Assembly: GCA_036563485.1 (NCBI GenBank)
Contig: DATCMI010000001.1
Coordinates: forward strand, 1,179,501-1,243,500
DNA from: Sphingomicrobium sp.
GTDB taxonomy: Bacteria > Pseudomonadota > Alphaproteobacteria > Sphingomonadales > Sphingomonadaceae
Length of the DNA: 64,000 bases
Direction: 5' to 3'
Shown one piece after another: positions 44,148-53,556 of the stretch (its first letter is position 1; every line of letters starts with the position of its first letter). The notes beneath the pieces are model-generated. The model saw nothing but the letters and a program-made list of their open reading frames with translations. It had not been told where the DNA came from and did not search any database. The position numbers were made by a program, and so were the translations under genes.

Positions 44148-45194
44148 GTGAGAAAGATTTTTGCCGCGACGAGCGCTGCCCTGCTGCTCGCCGCCTGCAG
44201 CAGCGGAAATGATCCGAAAGAGCAGAATGCCAGCGGCAGCGCGACCGGTGCCCAGATCACCGGCGCCGGCTCGACCTTCGTTTATCCGGTGCTCGCCGCC
44301 TGGGCGTCCGATTACCAGAAGCAGTCGGGCACCGCGGTCAATTACCAGTCGATCGGCTCGGGCGGCGGCATTTCGCAGGTGAAGGCCGGCACTGTCGAAT
44401 TCGGCGCGACCGACCAGCCGCTCGACAGTGCCGAACTTGCCGCAAGCAACCTCGCGCAATTCCCCGTCGTCGTCGGCGGCATCGTTCCCGTCGTCAACAT
44501 CAGCGGGATCGACAATGGCAAGCTGCGCCTCACCGGGCCGCTGCTCGCCGACATCTTCGCCGGCAAGGTCAAGAAGTGGAACGATCCCTCGATCGTGAAG
44601 GCCAATCCGGGCGTGAACCTACCAGACGCGGCGATCGCCGTCGTCCGCCGCTCCGACGGTTCAGGCACGACCTTCAACTTCACCCACTATCTCAGCCAGG
44701 TCAGCCCCAGCTGGAAGGCGGAGATCGGCGAGGGCAAGAGCGTCAAGTTCCCGACCGGCGTCGGCGGCAAGGGCAATGAAGGCGTCGCCGGCTATGTGAA
44801 GCAGCTGCCCAACTCCATCGGCTATGTCGAATATGCTTATGTAAAGCAGAACGGCATGAACTTCGCGCAGGTCCAGAATGCGGCCGGCAATTTCATCGCG
44901 CCGAGCGCCGACAGCTTCGCCGCCGCCGCGGCGACCGCCGACTGGAAGAACGCCAAAGACTTCAACCTGGTGATGACCAACGCGCCGGGCGCGAACGCTT
45001 ACCCGATCGCGGCGACGACCTTCGTGCTGGTGCGCAAGCAGCCCAAGGACAAGGCGAAGTCCGACGCGGTCCTCGCCTTCTTCAAGCATGCGCTCGAAAA
45101 CGGGCAGGAGCAGGCCAGGAAGCTCGACTATGTCCCGCTTCCGGCCGAGCTCGTGAAGCAGATCCAAGGCTATCTCGCTCAAAAGCTGAAGTGA
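44148..45194 (+). CDS. pstS: Phosphate ABC transporter substrate-binding lipoprotein
   Basis: A 348-residue phosphate-binding protein. The lipobox LLLAACSS puts the lipidated Cys near residue 17. Phosphate-contacting segments are GAGSTFVYP, the SGGGISQ loop and RRSDGSGTTFNF. The start is GTG 44148 with an upstream GGAGGAATG-like Shine-Dalgarno. It is induced by phosphate starvation through the Pho box. The TGA overlaps the pstC GTG. Confidence 0.95.
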   Translation: MRKIFAATSAALLLAACSSGNDPKEQNASGSATGAQITGAGSTFVYPVLAAWASDYQKQSGTAVNYQSIGSGGGISQVKAGTVEFGATDQPLDSAELAASNLAQFPVVVGGIVPVVNISGIDNGKLRLTGPLLADIFAGKVKKWNDPSIVKANPGVNLPDAAIAVVRRSDGSGTTFNFTHYLSQVSPSWKAEIGEGKSVKFPTGVGGKGNEGVAGYVKQLPNSIGYVEYAYVKQNGMNFAQVQNAAGNFIAPSADSFAAAAATADWKNAKDFNLVMTNAPGANAYPIAATTFVLVRKQPKDKAKSDAVLAFFKHALENGQEQARKLDYVPLPAELVKQIQGYLAQKLK

Positions 45195-46159
45195 ACTCGG
45201 CCGCCGCCTCGAATGTCGGCATGAAAAAGAGCGGCGCTGGCGCGGATCGGGTTTTCCACCTGGTCACGGCCGGCGCCGCCTGGTTCGTGCTGTTGCTGCT
45301 CGCCGGCGTGGCTTTGTCGATGGCGTGGGGCGGGCGGCTGGCCTTCGAGACGTTCGGCCTCGGCTTCATCACCAGCACCGAATGGGATGCGGTGAATGGC
45401 GATTTCGGTGCGCTGGTGCCGATCTACGGAACGCTCGTGACCTCGGCGATCGCGCTGGTCATCGCCGTCCCGGTCAGCATCGGCATCGCCCTGTTCCTGA
45501 CCGACATCGCCCCGCGCTGGACCCGCGGGCCGATTGCGATTGCCATCGAGCTTCTCGCCGCCATCCCCAGCATCATCTACGGCATGTGGGGCCTGTTCGT
45601 TTTCGCGCCCTTCATGGCCAACCATGTCCAGCCGTGGCTTGTCGAGCATCTCGGCGAAAAGGCGGTGATCGGCGCGCTTTTCTCGGGGCCGCCGATCGGC
45701 ATCGGCATGCTGACCGCCGGGATCGTGCTCGGCATCATGGTCATTCCGTTCATCGCGTCGGTCGCGCGTGAAGTGTTCAGCGCCGTTCCCGCGCCGCTCA
45801 AGGAATCGGCCGTCGCGCTCGGCTCGACGCGATGGGAGATCCTCAGCCGCGTGACCTTGCCCTACACGCGGTCAGCGATCATCGGCGCAGTCTTCCTCGG
45901 CCTCGGCCGCGCGCTTGGCGAGACGATGGCCGTCACCTTTGTCCTCGGCAACGCGCACGATCTGTCGATATCGCTGCTGATGCCGAGCAATTCGATCGCC
46001 GCATCGATCGCCAATGAATTCACCGAAGCCGATAGCGAGCTTTACCGCTCGTCGCTGATCGCGCTCGGCCTGCTGCTGTTCGCTGTCACTTTCGTTGTCC
46101 TGTCTATCGCCAAGCTGCTGCTTCTCCGCCTCAACCGACAGATGGGGAGGACAAGCTGA
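45191..46159 (+). CDS. pstC: Phosphate ABC transporter permease PstC
   Basis: A membrane permease of 322 residues with six helices. The ABC coupling (EAA) loop appears as PAPLKESAVALGSTRWEIL near residue 200. The conserved GRALGETMAV follows. GTG 45191 overlaps the pstS stop. It forms the channel with PstA. Confidence 0.94.
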   Translation: MNSAAASNVGMKKSGAGADRVFHLVTAGAAWFVLLLLAGVALSMAWGGRLAFETFGLGFITSTEWDAVNGDFGALVPIYGTLVTSAIALVIAVPVSIGIALFLTDIAPRWTRGPIAIAIELLAAIPSIIYGMWGLFVFAPFMANHVQPWLVEHLGEKAVIGALFSGPPIGIGMLTAGIVLGIMVIPFIASVAREVFSAVPAPLKESAVALGSTRWEILSRVTLPYTRSAIIGAVFLGLGRALGETMAVTFVLGNAHDLSISLLMPSNSIAASIANEFTEADSELYRSSLIALGLLLFAVTFVVLSIAKLLLLRLNRQMGRTS

Positions 46160-46992
46160 TGGCCGTGCCGGTGCGACGCCGCGCCGCCGACGTGACCGCC
46201 TTCGCCTTCGCGACCCTCGCAACCGCATTCGGGCTGATGTGGCTGTTCTGGATTTTGTGGACGACGCTCGCCGAAGGCGCGGCGGCGCTCAGCCCGACCT
46301 TGTTCCGGGAAATGACCCCGCCGCCTGGCGAAAGCGGCGGCATCCTCAACGCGCTCTACGGCAGCGCGGTCATGATCCTGCTCGCGCTCGTCATCGGCAC
46401 GCCGATCGGCATCGCGGCGGGCACCTATCTTGCCGAGCACGGCCGCTATACCCGCGTCGCCAAGGTCGCGAGCTTCGTCAACGACATCCTCTTGAGCGCC
46501 CCGTCGATTGTCATCGGCCTGTTCGTCTACGAACTGATCGTCCGCACCTCCGGCCATTTCTCTGGCTACGCAGGCGCGGTCGCGCTGGCGATCATCCTTC
46601 TCCCGATCGTCACCCGCACGACCGAGGAAGCACTGCGCCTGATCCCCGACACGATGCGCGAGGCCGGCTTCGCGCTGGGACTACCGCGCTGGCGGGTGAC
46701 TCGCCAGATCCTCTACAAGGCGGCGCTCAGCGCCATCACCACCGGCATCCTGTTGGGCGTCGCCCGCATCGCCGGCGAGACCGCGCCCTTGCTCTTCACA
46801 GCGCTCAACAACCAGTTCTGGAGCGCCAACCTCAACGAGCCGCTGGCTAACCTGCCGGTGGTGATCTTCCAATATGCGATGAGTCCCTACGACGAGTGGC
46901 ACACGCTCGCCTGGGCCGCCGCTTTCGTCCTCACCGCCTTCGTGCTGGTGCTCAACATCGTCGTGCGGCTGATCGCACGGAAAGGCCGATAG
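46159..46992 (+). CDS. pstA: Phosphate ABC transporter permease PstA
   Basis: The second permease, 277 residues and six helices. The EAA loop [19 protein letters not shown] and the [15 protein letters not shown] motif are typical. The ATG shares one base with the pstC stop (TGATG). Confidence 0.94.
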   Translation: MAVPVRRRAADVTAFAFATLATAFGLMWLFWILWTTLAEGAAALSPTLFREMTPPPGESGGILNALYGSAVMILLALVIGTPIGIAAGTYLAEHGRYTRVAKVASFVNDILLSAPSIVIGLFVYELIVRTSGHFSGYAGAVALAIILLPIVTRTTEEALRLIPDTMREAGFALGLPRWRVTRQILYKAALSAITTGILLGVARIAGETAPLLFTALNNQFWSANLNEPLANLPVVIFQYAMSPYDEWHTLAWAAAFVLTAFVLVLNIVVRLIARKGR

Positions 46993-46994
46993 AC

Positions 46995-47804
46995 GTGAAC
47001 GACATGACGACAGCCGTGCGTCCGCAGGCGACCGGCGCACCTTCGCCGGCGCGGGGCGCGATCGAGATCCGCAACCTCGATTTCCATTACGGAAAGTCCC
47101 GCGCGCTCGCGCAAGTGACGATGAGCGTGCCTGCCAAGAATGTGACGGCGATCATCGGCCCGTCGGGCTGCGGCAAGTCGACCCTGCTGCGCAGCATCAA
47201 CCGCATCTACGAAATGTATCCGGAACAGCGCGCGTCGGGCGAAATCGTCATCGACGGGCGCAACGTGTTGCATCGAAAATATCCGCTGTCGGACCTGCGC
47301 CGGCTGGTGGGCATGGTGTTCCAGAAGCCGACGCCATTCCCGTCGTCGATCCGCGCCAACGTCGCCTTCGCGCTCAGCTATTACGAGCGGCTGTCGAAGT
47401 CGGAAATGAACGACCGGGTCGAAGATGCGCTTCGCCAGGCGGCGCTGTGGGACGAGGTCAAGGACAAGCTGAACCAGAGCGCGCTGGGGCTTTCGGGCGG
47501 CCAGCAGCAGCGGCTGTGCATTGCCCGAACCATCGCGGTGCGCCCGGAAATTCTGCTGCTCGACGAAGCGACCTCGGCGCTCGACCCGATCTCGACGGCC
47601 AAGATCGAGGAGCTGATCCACCAGCTTCGCGAGAAGTTCACGATCGTCATCGTCACCCACAACATGCAGCAGGCCGCGCGCGTGTCGCAGAGGACAGCTT
47701 TCTTCCATCTGGGCGAGCTGATCGAGTTCGGCGACACCTCGCAAATCTTCACCAATCCTCACGTCCAGCGGACGCAGGATTATATCACCGGCCGTTTCGG
47801 CTGA
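46995..47804 (+). CDS. pstB: Phosphate ABC transporter ATPase
   Basis: A cytosolic ATPase of about 269 residues. It shows Walker [11 protein letters not shown]-loop VFQKPTPFP, signature LSGGQQQR, Walker [14 protein letters not shown] and the switch His in VTHNMQ. PstB usually has DEPTSALDP; here the Pro is Ala. GTG 46995 (two bases after pstA) or ATG 47004 may be the start. Confidence 0.94.
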   Translation: MNDMTTAVRPQATGAPSPARGAIEIRNLDFHYGKSRALAQVTMSVPAKNVTAIIGPSGCGKSTLLRSINRIYEMYPEQRASGEIVIDGRNVLHRKYPLSDLRRLVGMVFQKPTPFPSSIRANVAFALSYYERLSKSEMNDRVEDALRQAALWDEVKDKLNQSALGLSGGQQQRLCIARTIAVRPEILLLDEATSALDPISTAKIEELIHQLREKFTIVIVTHNMQQAARVSQRTAFFHLGELIEFGDTSQIFTNPHVQRTQDYITGRFG

Positions 47805-47815
47805 GCGGAGCGTTG

Positions 47816-48496
47816 ATGATGCAACAGCAGGCCCATACGCTCAAAGCGTTCGACCAGGACCTTAAGGAGCTGCGCGAGCTCATCACCGACATGGGGTCGT
47901 TCGCAGAAGCCGCGATCGAGGAAGCGATGCGCTGCCTTGTCGAGCATGACGAGGCCGCTGCCGCCGAGCTGGTCCAGGCCGACGTCCAGCTCGACGAGCT
48001 GGAGCTCGAGGCCGAGCGCCGGATCGTCCAGCTCATCGCCCTTCGAGCGCCGATGGCGGACGACCTTCGCGAAGCCGTCGCGGCGTTGAAGATCGCCGGC
48101 GTCGTCGAGCGGATCGGCGACTATGCCAAGAACATCGCCCGCCGCGTCCGCCGCCTGCCGAAGAAGGGCGAGCTCGAACCGATGTCGCTGCTTCCCGAAA
48201 TGGCGAAGCTTGCGTCGAGCATGGTCCGAGATGTGCTGCGCGCGTTCAGCGAGCGAGATCCGGAGCTGGCGCGCAGCGTTTGCGCCCGCGACGACGCGCT
48301 CGATGATTTCTACGAAAGCCTGTTCCGCACCTTGCTGACCTACATGATGGAAAATCCGCAGACGATCAGCGCGTCGACAACCCTGCTGTTCGTTGCAAAG
48401 AACTTGGAGCGGATCGGCGATCACGCGACCAACATCGCCGAGATGGTTTATTATTCGGCGACCGGCGAAAGGCTTGCCGAGGACGACGGGGAGTAA
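47816..48496 (+). CDS. phoU: Phosphate signalling protein PhoU
   Basis: A helical two-repeat protein of 226 residues that links PstB to PhoR and keeps the regulon off when phosphate is plentiful. The two metal-binding motifs are seen as VVERIGDYAKNIA and LERIGDHATNIAE. ATG 47816 follows a GAGCGGAG-like Shine-Dalgarno. Confidence 0.95.
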   Translation: MMQQQAHTLKAFDQDLKELRELITDMGSFAEAAIEEAMRCLVEHDEAAAAELVQADVQLDELELEAERRIVQLIALRAPMADDLREAVAALKIAGVVERIGDYAKNIARRVRRLPKKGELEPMSLLPEMAKLASSMVRDVLRAFSERDPELARSVCARDDALDDFYESLFRTLLTYMMENPQTISASTTLLFVAKNLERIGDHATNIAEMVYYSATGERLAEDDGE

Positions 48497-48503
48497 GGCT
48501 GGC

Positions 48504-49196
48504 ATGAGCCGCAAGAAGCTTTTGCTGATTGAGGACGACAAGGCGCTCGCCGAGCTTCTCATCTGGCATTTCGAGCGCGAGGATTTCGATGTCCGCCGCA
48601 CCGGCGACGGCGAAGAAGCGCTGATGCTTGCGGAGGAGGACCATCCGGACGTCATCATCCTCGACTGGATGATCGAGGGCATTTCCGGCCTAGAAGTGTG
48701 CCGCCGCCTGCGCCGCAAGGAAGCGAGCGCCAACGTGCCGATCATCATGCTGACGGCGCGCGGCGAGGAAAGCGACCGCATCCGCGGGCTGGAGGTCGGG
48801 GCCGACGATTATATCACCAAGCCGTTCAGCCCGCGCGAGCTGCTTGCCCGGGTGAGCGCGGTGCTGCGCCGGGTCCGCCCCGCGCTTGCCGCCGAGCAGC
48901 TTGCTTATGCCGATATCGAGATGGACATCGCCGCGCACCGTGTGCGCCGGGCCGGCAAGGCGGTGCAGCTCGGCCCGACCGAATTCCGGCTGCTGAAGAA
49001 GCTGCTCGAAAATCCGGGCCGAGTCTTCTCCCGCGAACGGCTGCTCGACAGCGTCTGGTCGCACGACCCGGACATCGACGCGCGCACCGTCGACGTCCAC
49101 ATTCGCCGCTTGCGCAAGGCGCTTAACAACAGCGGCGGATCCGACCTCATCCGCACCGTCCGTTCGGCTGGCTACGCACTCGACGCGGACGCTTGA
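48504..49196 (+). CDS. phoB: Phosphate regulon response regulator PhoB
   Basis: An OmpR-family regulator of 230 residues. The receiver has E10-D11-D12, phospho-acceptor D54 (ILDWMI) and ITKPFSP. The C-terminal winged helix has LGPTEFRLLKKLLENPGRVFSRERLLDSVW and the wing RTVRSAGYALD. It binds Pho boxes such as the one before pstS. It closes the phoR-pstSCAB-phoU-phoB cluster. Confidence 0.95.
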   Translation: MSRKKLLLIEDDKALAELLIWHFEREDFDVRRTGDGEEALMLAEEDHPDVIILDWMIEGISGLEVCRRLRRKEASANVPIIMLTARGEESDRIRGLEVGADDYITKPFSPRELLARVSAVLRRVRPALAAEQLAYADIEMDIAAHRVRRAGKAVQLGPTEFRLLKKLLENPGRVFSRERLLDSVWSHDPDIDARTVDVHIRRLRKALNNSGGSDLIRTVRSAGYALDADA

Positions 49197-49206
49197 TGTC
49201 ATGCAA

Positions 49207-49224
49207 TTGCAGCAAACTTGTCAC
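49207..49224 (+). promoter_or_regulatory. Possible weak Pho box before the porin gene
   Basis: TTGCAGCAAACTTGTCAC carries one good PhoB half-site (TTGTCAC, 6 of 7) and a poor first repeat. It lies 58 bases before the porin start. Its position after phoB makes phosphate control plausible, but the match is only half convincing. Confidence 0.3.
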
Positions 49225-49281
49225 GGCCGCGCCGTGCGGACGGCTCTAAAGATGCCGCAGAACAGCAACGGACAGGTGAAC

Positions 49282-49959
49282 ATGAAACGGACGATCATTG
49301 CCGCGTTGGTTTGCGGCGCCTCGTTGGGGACAATCGGGACCGCGCAGGCTCAGACCAAAGCCGATCCGTCGCTGGAGCTGGTCGTCGCCAGCCGCGGCAT
49401 TTCCAAAGGGCTCGCCCAGACCAAGGGTCCGCAATTCCTCGCCCGGGGCGAGCTGGCGTTCGGCAGCCTCTACGTCGGCAGCTATGCGAAGAACGTCACT
49501 TCCTCGTCGGCGGAAGGAGAGGCGGCGGCGCTGGTCGGCGTCCGGACCAAGGCTGCGGGCTTCGACCTGAACGTCAGCGCGGCAATGAAGCGCGCCATCG
49601 ATCCGGCTCCGGGATCGGACAAGACGGCACTCGAAGTCGCCGGGTCCGCGTCGCGCAAGCTCGGGCGCCTGACGCCGAAGCTGTCGGCGGTGTGGAGCCC
49701 GGACGACGTGGGCAGCACTCGCCGCACGCTCTTCGTCGAAGGCGGCGCCAGCTACGCGATCGCAAAGCCGCTGTCCTTCAGCGCCGCGATCGGCCGGCGG
49801 GAACGCAGCGGCGGCGCGGATTATACGGCGTGGAACGCGGGCTTCGCCTGGACGGCGAGCAAGAACCTCGTCCTCGACGCCCGATATTACGACACCAACG
49901 GTGGCGACACGCAGCCGTACCGCGCTCGCGGCGTCGTTTCGGCGAGGCTGAAGTTCTAA
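49282..49959 (+). CDS. TorF-family putative porin
   Basis: An outer-membrane barrel of 225 residues. A signal peptide (cut near AQAQTK) precedes alternating strands with the [17 protein letters not shown] opening, and the C-terminus ends in ARLKF with terminal Phe. The family (Gcw_chp/TorF) is poorly characterised. Its position after phoB suggests expression in phosphate stress, possibly as an outer-membrane route for phosphate. ATG 49282 is used; the frame is open upstream to 49201. Confidence 0.75.
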   Translation: MKRTIIAALVCGASLGTIGTAQAQTKADPSLELVVASRGISKGLAQTKGPQFLARGELAFGSLYVGSYAKNVTSSSAEGEAAALVGVRTKAAGFDLNVSAAMKRAIDPAPGSDKTALEVAGSASRKLGRLTPKLSAVWSPDDVGSTRRTLFVEGGASYAIAKPLSFSAAIGRRERSGGADYTAWNAGFAWTASKNLVLDARYYDTNGGDTQPYRARGVVSARLKF

Positions 49960-49972
49960 TCGCGTTGCGCGG

Positions 49973-50155
49973 CTAGCGCAGCTTGGCGATCTTCAGCTTG
50001 TCCTGCTTGGCTCGGTCCCTGACCGATTCCTCGCTGCGGGTGAGCGCCTTGGCGATGGCTTTCAGCGCCATGCCCTTGCCCGCGAGCAGGTGAAGCTTCT
50101 GGATCTCGTCCTGCCGCCACGGCTGGCGATGCCGTTCGAACTTGCTTTCCGCCAT
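49973..50155 (-). CDS. Small helix-turn-helix-like protein, 60 aa
   Basis: A basic protein with a tri-helical pattern, [38 protein letters not shown]. It resembles short SANT/Myb or sigma-region-4-like DNA-binding proteins common in alphaproteobacteria. A weak purine stretch (GGAAGGAGCGAGG) before ATG 50155 is a good ribosome-binding site. It follows the rpoA terminator in the place usually taken by rplQ. The function is unknown. Confidence 0.6.
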   Translation of the reverse strand: MAESKFERHRQPWRQDEIQKLHLLAGKGMALKAIAKALTRSEESVRDRAKQDKLKIAKLR

Positions 50156-50202
50156 GGCCTCGCTCCTTCCTGGTGCTGCCTACCACGCCCGCCACGAACG
50201 AA

Positions 50203-50230
50203 AAGGGCCGCCCGTTTCCGAGCGGCCCTT
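50203..50230 (-). terminator. Terminator of the rpsM-rpsK-rpoA operon
   Basis: AAGGGCCGC and GCGGCCCTT form a perfect 9-bp stem with a 10-base loop. On the minus strand it is followed by TTTT. It lies 30 bases past the rpoA stop. Confidence 0.8.
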
Positions 50231-50259
50231 CCTTGTTTCGCATCGACTGGAGCGGCTGG

Positions 50260-51339
50260 TTAGCCGAGCATTTCCTGCTCGAGCTTCTTGGCCATTTCCT
50301 CGATGTTCTCCGGCGGCCAGCCGGGGATGTCCATGCCGAGGCGCAGGCCCATCGAGGCAAGGACTTCCTTGATCTCGTTGAGGCTCTTGCGGCCGAAGTT
50401 CGGCGTGCGGAGCATCTCGGCCTCGGTCTTCTGGACCAGGTCGCCGATGTAGATGATGTTGTCGTTCTTCAGGCAATTGGCGCTGCGCACCGACAGCTCC
50501 AGCTCGTCCACCTTCTTGAGCAGGTAGCGGTTGAGCTGGTTGGTGTCGGTTGGCGTGTCCTGCGCCGCCATCGGCACGGCCTGCCCGATCATCGGCGAGC
50601 TCGGCATGCGGACCTGGCTGTCGTCGAAGTGGACGAACAGCTGCAGCTGGTCCTGAAGGATCCGCGCCGCATAAGCGAGCGCATCTTCCGGGGTCACCGT
50701 GCCGTCCGTCTCGATGGTCAGCGTCAGCTTGTCGTAGTCGAGCTCCTGGCCGACGCGGGTGTTTTCGACCTTGTAGGCGACCTGGCGAACCGGGCTGTAC
50801 AGCGCGTCGACCGGGATCAGGCCGATCGGCGCGTCGACCGGGCGGTTGGCGGCGGCCGGCTGGTAGCCCTTACCGATGTCGGCGGTCAGCTCCATGTTGA
50901 GCGTCGCGCCTTCGTCGAGATGGCAGATCACCAGGTCGGGATTGGTCACTTCGATGTCGCCGCTGGTCGCGATCATGCCAGCGGTGACTTCGGTCGGGCC
51001 GGTCGCGGACAGGTGGAGGCGCTTGGGGCCTTCGCCTTCCATCTTCAGCGCCACCTGCTTCACGTTGAGCACGATGTCGGTGACGTCCTCACGGACGCCG
51101 GCGAGCGAGGAGAATTCGTGGAGCACGCCGTCGATCTTGATCGAGGTGACGGCGGCGCCCTGGAGCGAGCTCAGCAGCACCCGGCGCAGCGAGTTGCCGA
51201 GAGTCATGCCGAAGCCGCGCTCGAGCGGTTCGGCGACGAAGACTGCGCGGCGGCGGCTGTCGCCACCGGCCTGCTTCTTCTCCAGCGCGTTGGGCTTCTT
51301 CAGTTCCTGCCAGTTCTTTGCGTTGACGGCCATGTTCAT
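50260..51339 (-). CDS. rpoA: DNA-directed RNA polymerase subunit alpha
   Basis: A 359-residue alpha subunit. The N-terminal domain ([25 protein letters not shown]) dimerises and assembles the polymerase. The C-terminal domain ([28 protein letters not shown]) contacts UP elements and activators. The start is ATG 51339, with a second ATG two codons in. The gene follows rpsK as usual, but rplQ does not follow it. Confidence 0.97.
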   Translation of the reverse strand: MNMAVNAKNWQELKKPNALEKKQAGGDSRRRAVFVAEPLERGFGMTLGNSLRRVLLSSLQGAAVTSIKIDGVLHEFSSLAGVREDVTDIVLNVKQVALKMEGEGPKRLHLSATGPTEVTAGMIATSGDIEVTNPDLVICHLDEGATLNMELTADIGKGYQPAAANRPVDAPIGLIPVDALYSPVRQVAYKVENTRVGQELDYDKLTLTIETDGTVTPEDALAYAARILQDQLQLFVHFDDSQVRMPSSPMIGQAVPMAAQDTPTDTNQLNRYLLKKVDELELSVRSANCLKNDNIIYIGDLVQKTEAEMLRTPNFGRKSLNEIKEVLASMGLRLGMDIPGWPPENIEEMAKKLEQEMLG

Positions 51340-51392
51340 CCCTTGGCAGAGCGGGGTCGGTTCAACCCCTTGTTACAATTCATTTTACCAGC

Positions 51393-51419
51393 TTCGCCCG
51401 AAGTACCACTTCAGGCGAA
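51393..51419 (-). repeat. Hairpin with AAGTGGTACTT core between rpsK and rpoA
   Basis: Arms TTCGCCCGAAGT (51393-51404) and ACTTCAGGCGAA (51408-51419) pair over 12 positions with one mismatch around a 3-base loop. Read on the minus strand the centre is GAAGTGGTACTTC. A second hairpin with the same core lies at 59649-59673. There is no U-tract. It may space or stabilise the operon mRNA. Confidence 0.6.
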
Positions 51420-51423
51420 ACCG

Positions 51424-51813
51424 TTAGACGCGGCGGCGCTTCGATGGCCGCACGCCGTTGTGCGGGATCGGCGTGACGTCCCGGATCGAGGTGATCGTGA
51501 AGCCGACCGCCTGAAGTGCACGAAGCGCGCTTTCGCGGCCCGAGCCCGGGCCCTTCACTTCGACTTCGAGGGTGCGAACGCCGTGGTCGGCGGCCTTGCG
51601 GCCGGCGTCTTCGGCGGCGACCTGGGCGGCATAAGGAGTCGACTTGCGGCTGCCCTTGAAGCCCATCATGCCCGCCGAGCTCCAGGCGATGGCATTGCCC
51701 TGCGCGTCGGTGATGGTGATCATCGTGTTGTTGAAGCTGGCGTTCACGTGGGCGACGCCGGCGGTGATGTTCTTGCGTTCCCTTCTGCGGAGACGCTGCG
51801 GTGCCTGAGCCAT
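51424..51813 (-). CDS. rpsK: Ribosomal protein uS11
   Basis: A full-length small-subunit protein of 129 residues. Signatures are [27 protein letters not shown] and the C-terminal [18 protein letters not shown]. It follows rpsM after 68 bases in the usual order. Confidence 0.97.
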   Translation of the reverse strand: MAQAPQRLRRRERKNITAGVAHVNASFNNTMITITDAQGNAIAWSSAGMMGFKGSRKSTPYAAQVAAEDAGRKAADHGVRTLEVEVKGPGSGRESALRALQAVGFTITSIRDVTPIPHNGVRPSKRRRV

Positions 51814-51881
51814 ATTGAATTCCTATCATCCGGCCGCCCAGCGGAGTGTCGCGGGCGGCAATTGAACCTGCGAAAAGAAGC

Positions 51882-52250
51882 TTACTTCTTCTTGCCCGCG
51901 ATCGGCTTGGCCTTGCCCTTGCGGGTGCGCGCGTTGGTGTGCGTGCGCTGGCCGCGGACCGGAAGGCCCTTGCGGTGGCGAAGCCCGCGGTAGCAGGCGA
52001 GGTCCATCAGGCGCTTGATATTCATCGCCGTCTCACGGCGAAGGTCGCCTTCGACCGTGTGGTTCTGGTCGATCGCTTCGCGGATGTGCAGGACTTCCTG
52101 GTCGGTCAGGTCCTGGACCCGCCGCTCCGGCGCGATGCCGAGCTTGGCGATGATGTCCTTGGCCGTCGTGCGGCCGATACCGTGGATGTAGGTCAGCGCG
52201 ATTTCGACGCGCTTGTTAGTGGGGATGTTGACCCCGGCAATACGAGCCAT
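51882..52250 (-). CDS. rpsM: Ribosomal protein uS13
   Basis: A 122-residue uS13, beginning [26 protein letters not shown] and ending in the basic tail with [18 protein letters not shown]. It is the first gene of this operon; secY and adk, which usually precede it, are absent. Confidence 0.97.
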   Translation of the reverse strand: MARIAGVNIPTNKRVEIALTYIHGIGRTTAKDIIAKLGIAPERRVQDLTDQEVLHIREAIDQNHTVEGDLRRETAMNIKRLMDLACYRGLRHRKGLPVRGQRTHTNARTRKGKAKPIAGKKK

Positions 52251-52533
52251 TGATTACCCTTCTTTCAGCTCCACGGAGCGCCTGTCGCTCCATCTCGTCG
52301 CTAAAAACCGTCTCAACGAAAAAACCGACGCGCGCACGAGTGCGCCGCCGGAAACCGGTGTGACGGGATGAAGTGGAGATAAGTTTGCCGCCGGTGAGAG
52401 TCAAGGCGGCAGGGGGCGGTGTGTCGGCTTTGTCGGTTTCGCCGCCCCGTCCGCTCACATTCCTTGCCGCGGCAAACCCTATTTTGCCAGTCAATTTGCA
52501 GCCTCGGCCAAGCGCCGATAGACGCGCCGCACC
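52251..52533. other. Divergent intergenic region rpsM / ribF
   Basis: This 283-base gap contains the rpsM promoter listed separately, a T-rich leader stretch and a GCCGCC-rich block. I looked for an FMN riboswitch before ribF and did not see its conserved helices. No short gene with good coding character is evident. Confidence 0.4.
52376..52404 (-). promoter_or_regulatory. Probable promoter of rpsM-rpsK-rpoA
   Basis: On the minus strand TTGACT (52404-52399) and TATCTC (52381-52376) are separated by exactly 17 bases. The start site would leave a leader of about 120 bases before rpsM, long enough for translational feedback. Confidence 0.6.
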
Positions 52534-53466
52534 ATGCAGCGGCTAACCCTCGCCGGCGGCATCCCCGAGGAGCTCAAGGGGAGCATCGTCGCGCTCGGCA
52601 ATTTCGACGGCTTCCACCTCGGCCACCAGGCCGTGGTCAGCCGCGCCATCGCGCGCGCCTTTCACGAGCGGCGGCCGGCGATCGTCGCCACCTTCGACCC
52701 GCACCCCGTTGCCTTCTTCAAGCGCGACCTGCCGCCGTTCCGGCTCACCAGCCTGGACCAGCGCGAGGCGCTGTTCGCCCATGCCGGCGCCGACGCGATG
52801 CTGGTGTTCGAGTTCAATGCCGCGCTCGCGTCCCTGGACGCCGAGGCGTTCGTCGCCGACGTGCTTGGCCGGCAGATCGGCGCGGCCGGCGTGATCACCG
52901 GTGACGATTTCAGCTTCGGCAAGGGCCGCAGCGGCGATGCGGCGCTGCTGGCGCGGATCGGGTTGATGCACGCAATCGGTGCCGAGGCCGTTCCGCAGGT
53001 TCTGCTTGAAGGCGAGCGCATTTCCTCGGGCCGCATCCGCGAGGCGCTCGTGGCCGGTGACACGGGAGGCGCAACCCGCATGCTGAGCCGCGACTTCGCC
53101 ATCGAAGGCGTCGTGGAACGGGGCGACGCGCGCGGGCGCGAGCTCGGCTACCCGACCGCCAACCTGCGCCTCGGCGATTACCAGCGGCCGAAATACGGCA
53201 TCTACGCAGTCCGCGTGCGGCTGGACGACGGCAGCGAGCGACCGGGCGTCGCCAGCCTCGGCGTGCGGCCGACCTTCGACCCGCCGACCGAGCTCCTCGA
53301 AGCGCATCTGTTCGACTTCGACGGCGATCTTTACGGCCGCAAGATCGAAGTCGCCCTTCACGCCTTCATCCGCGAGGAGCGCAAGTTCGACAGTGTCGAA
53401 GCCCTGGTCGCCGAGATGCGGAACGATGAGGCCAAGGCCCGGGAGCAGCTGGCGCTCCCCGCCTGA
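52534..53466 (+). CDS. ribF: Bifunctional riboflavin kinase / FAD synthetase
   Basis: A 310-residue enzyme making FMN and then FAD. The N-terminal nucleotidyltransferase domain has ALGNFDGFHLGHQAV (like HxGH) and the ISSGRIREAL motif. The C-terminal kinase domain has RGRELGYPTANLRL and ARPTFD-like GVRPTFD. It stands upstream of ileS-lspA as in many proteobacteria, here with a hydrolase gene in between. Confidence 0.95.
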   Translation: MQRLTLAGGIPEELKGSIVALGNFDGFHLGHQAVVSRAIARAFHERRPAIVATFDPHPVAFFKRDLPPFRLTSLDQREALFAHAGADAMLVFEFNAALASLDAEAFVADVLGRQIGAAGVITGDDFSFGKGRSGDAALLARIGLMHAIGAEAVPQVLLEGERISSGRIREALVAGDTGGATRMLSRDFAIEGVVERGDARGRELGYPTANLRLGDYQRPKYGIYAVRVRLDDGSERPGVASLGVRPTFDPPTELLEAHLFDFDGDLYGRKIEVALHAFIREERKFDSVEALVAEMRNDEAKAREQLALPA

Positions 53467-53556
53467 GGAGGATTTCAGACATTCCTCATTGAGCGCTCAT
53501 GCCGCTCAGCGGAAGTGCGGCCATTCCCCTCTCCAGCTCATCTGGAGGGAACAGGA

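Noticed and set aside
50173-51993. A 606-codon open frame antisense to rpoA and rpsK
   Set aside because: It mirrors highly conserved genes on the minus strand and shows no protein family features.
52404-52533. FMN riboswitch upstream of ribF
   Set aside because: The conserved RFN helices are not recognisable, and ribF is not usually under that control.
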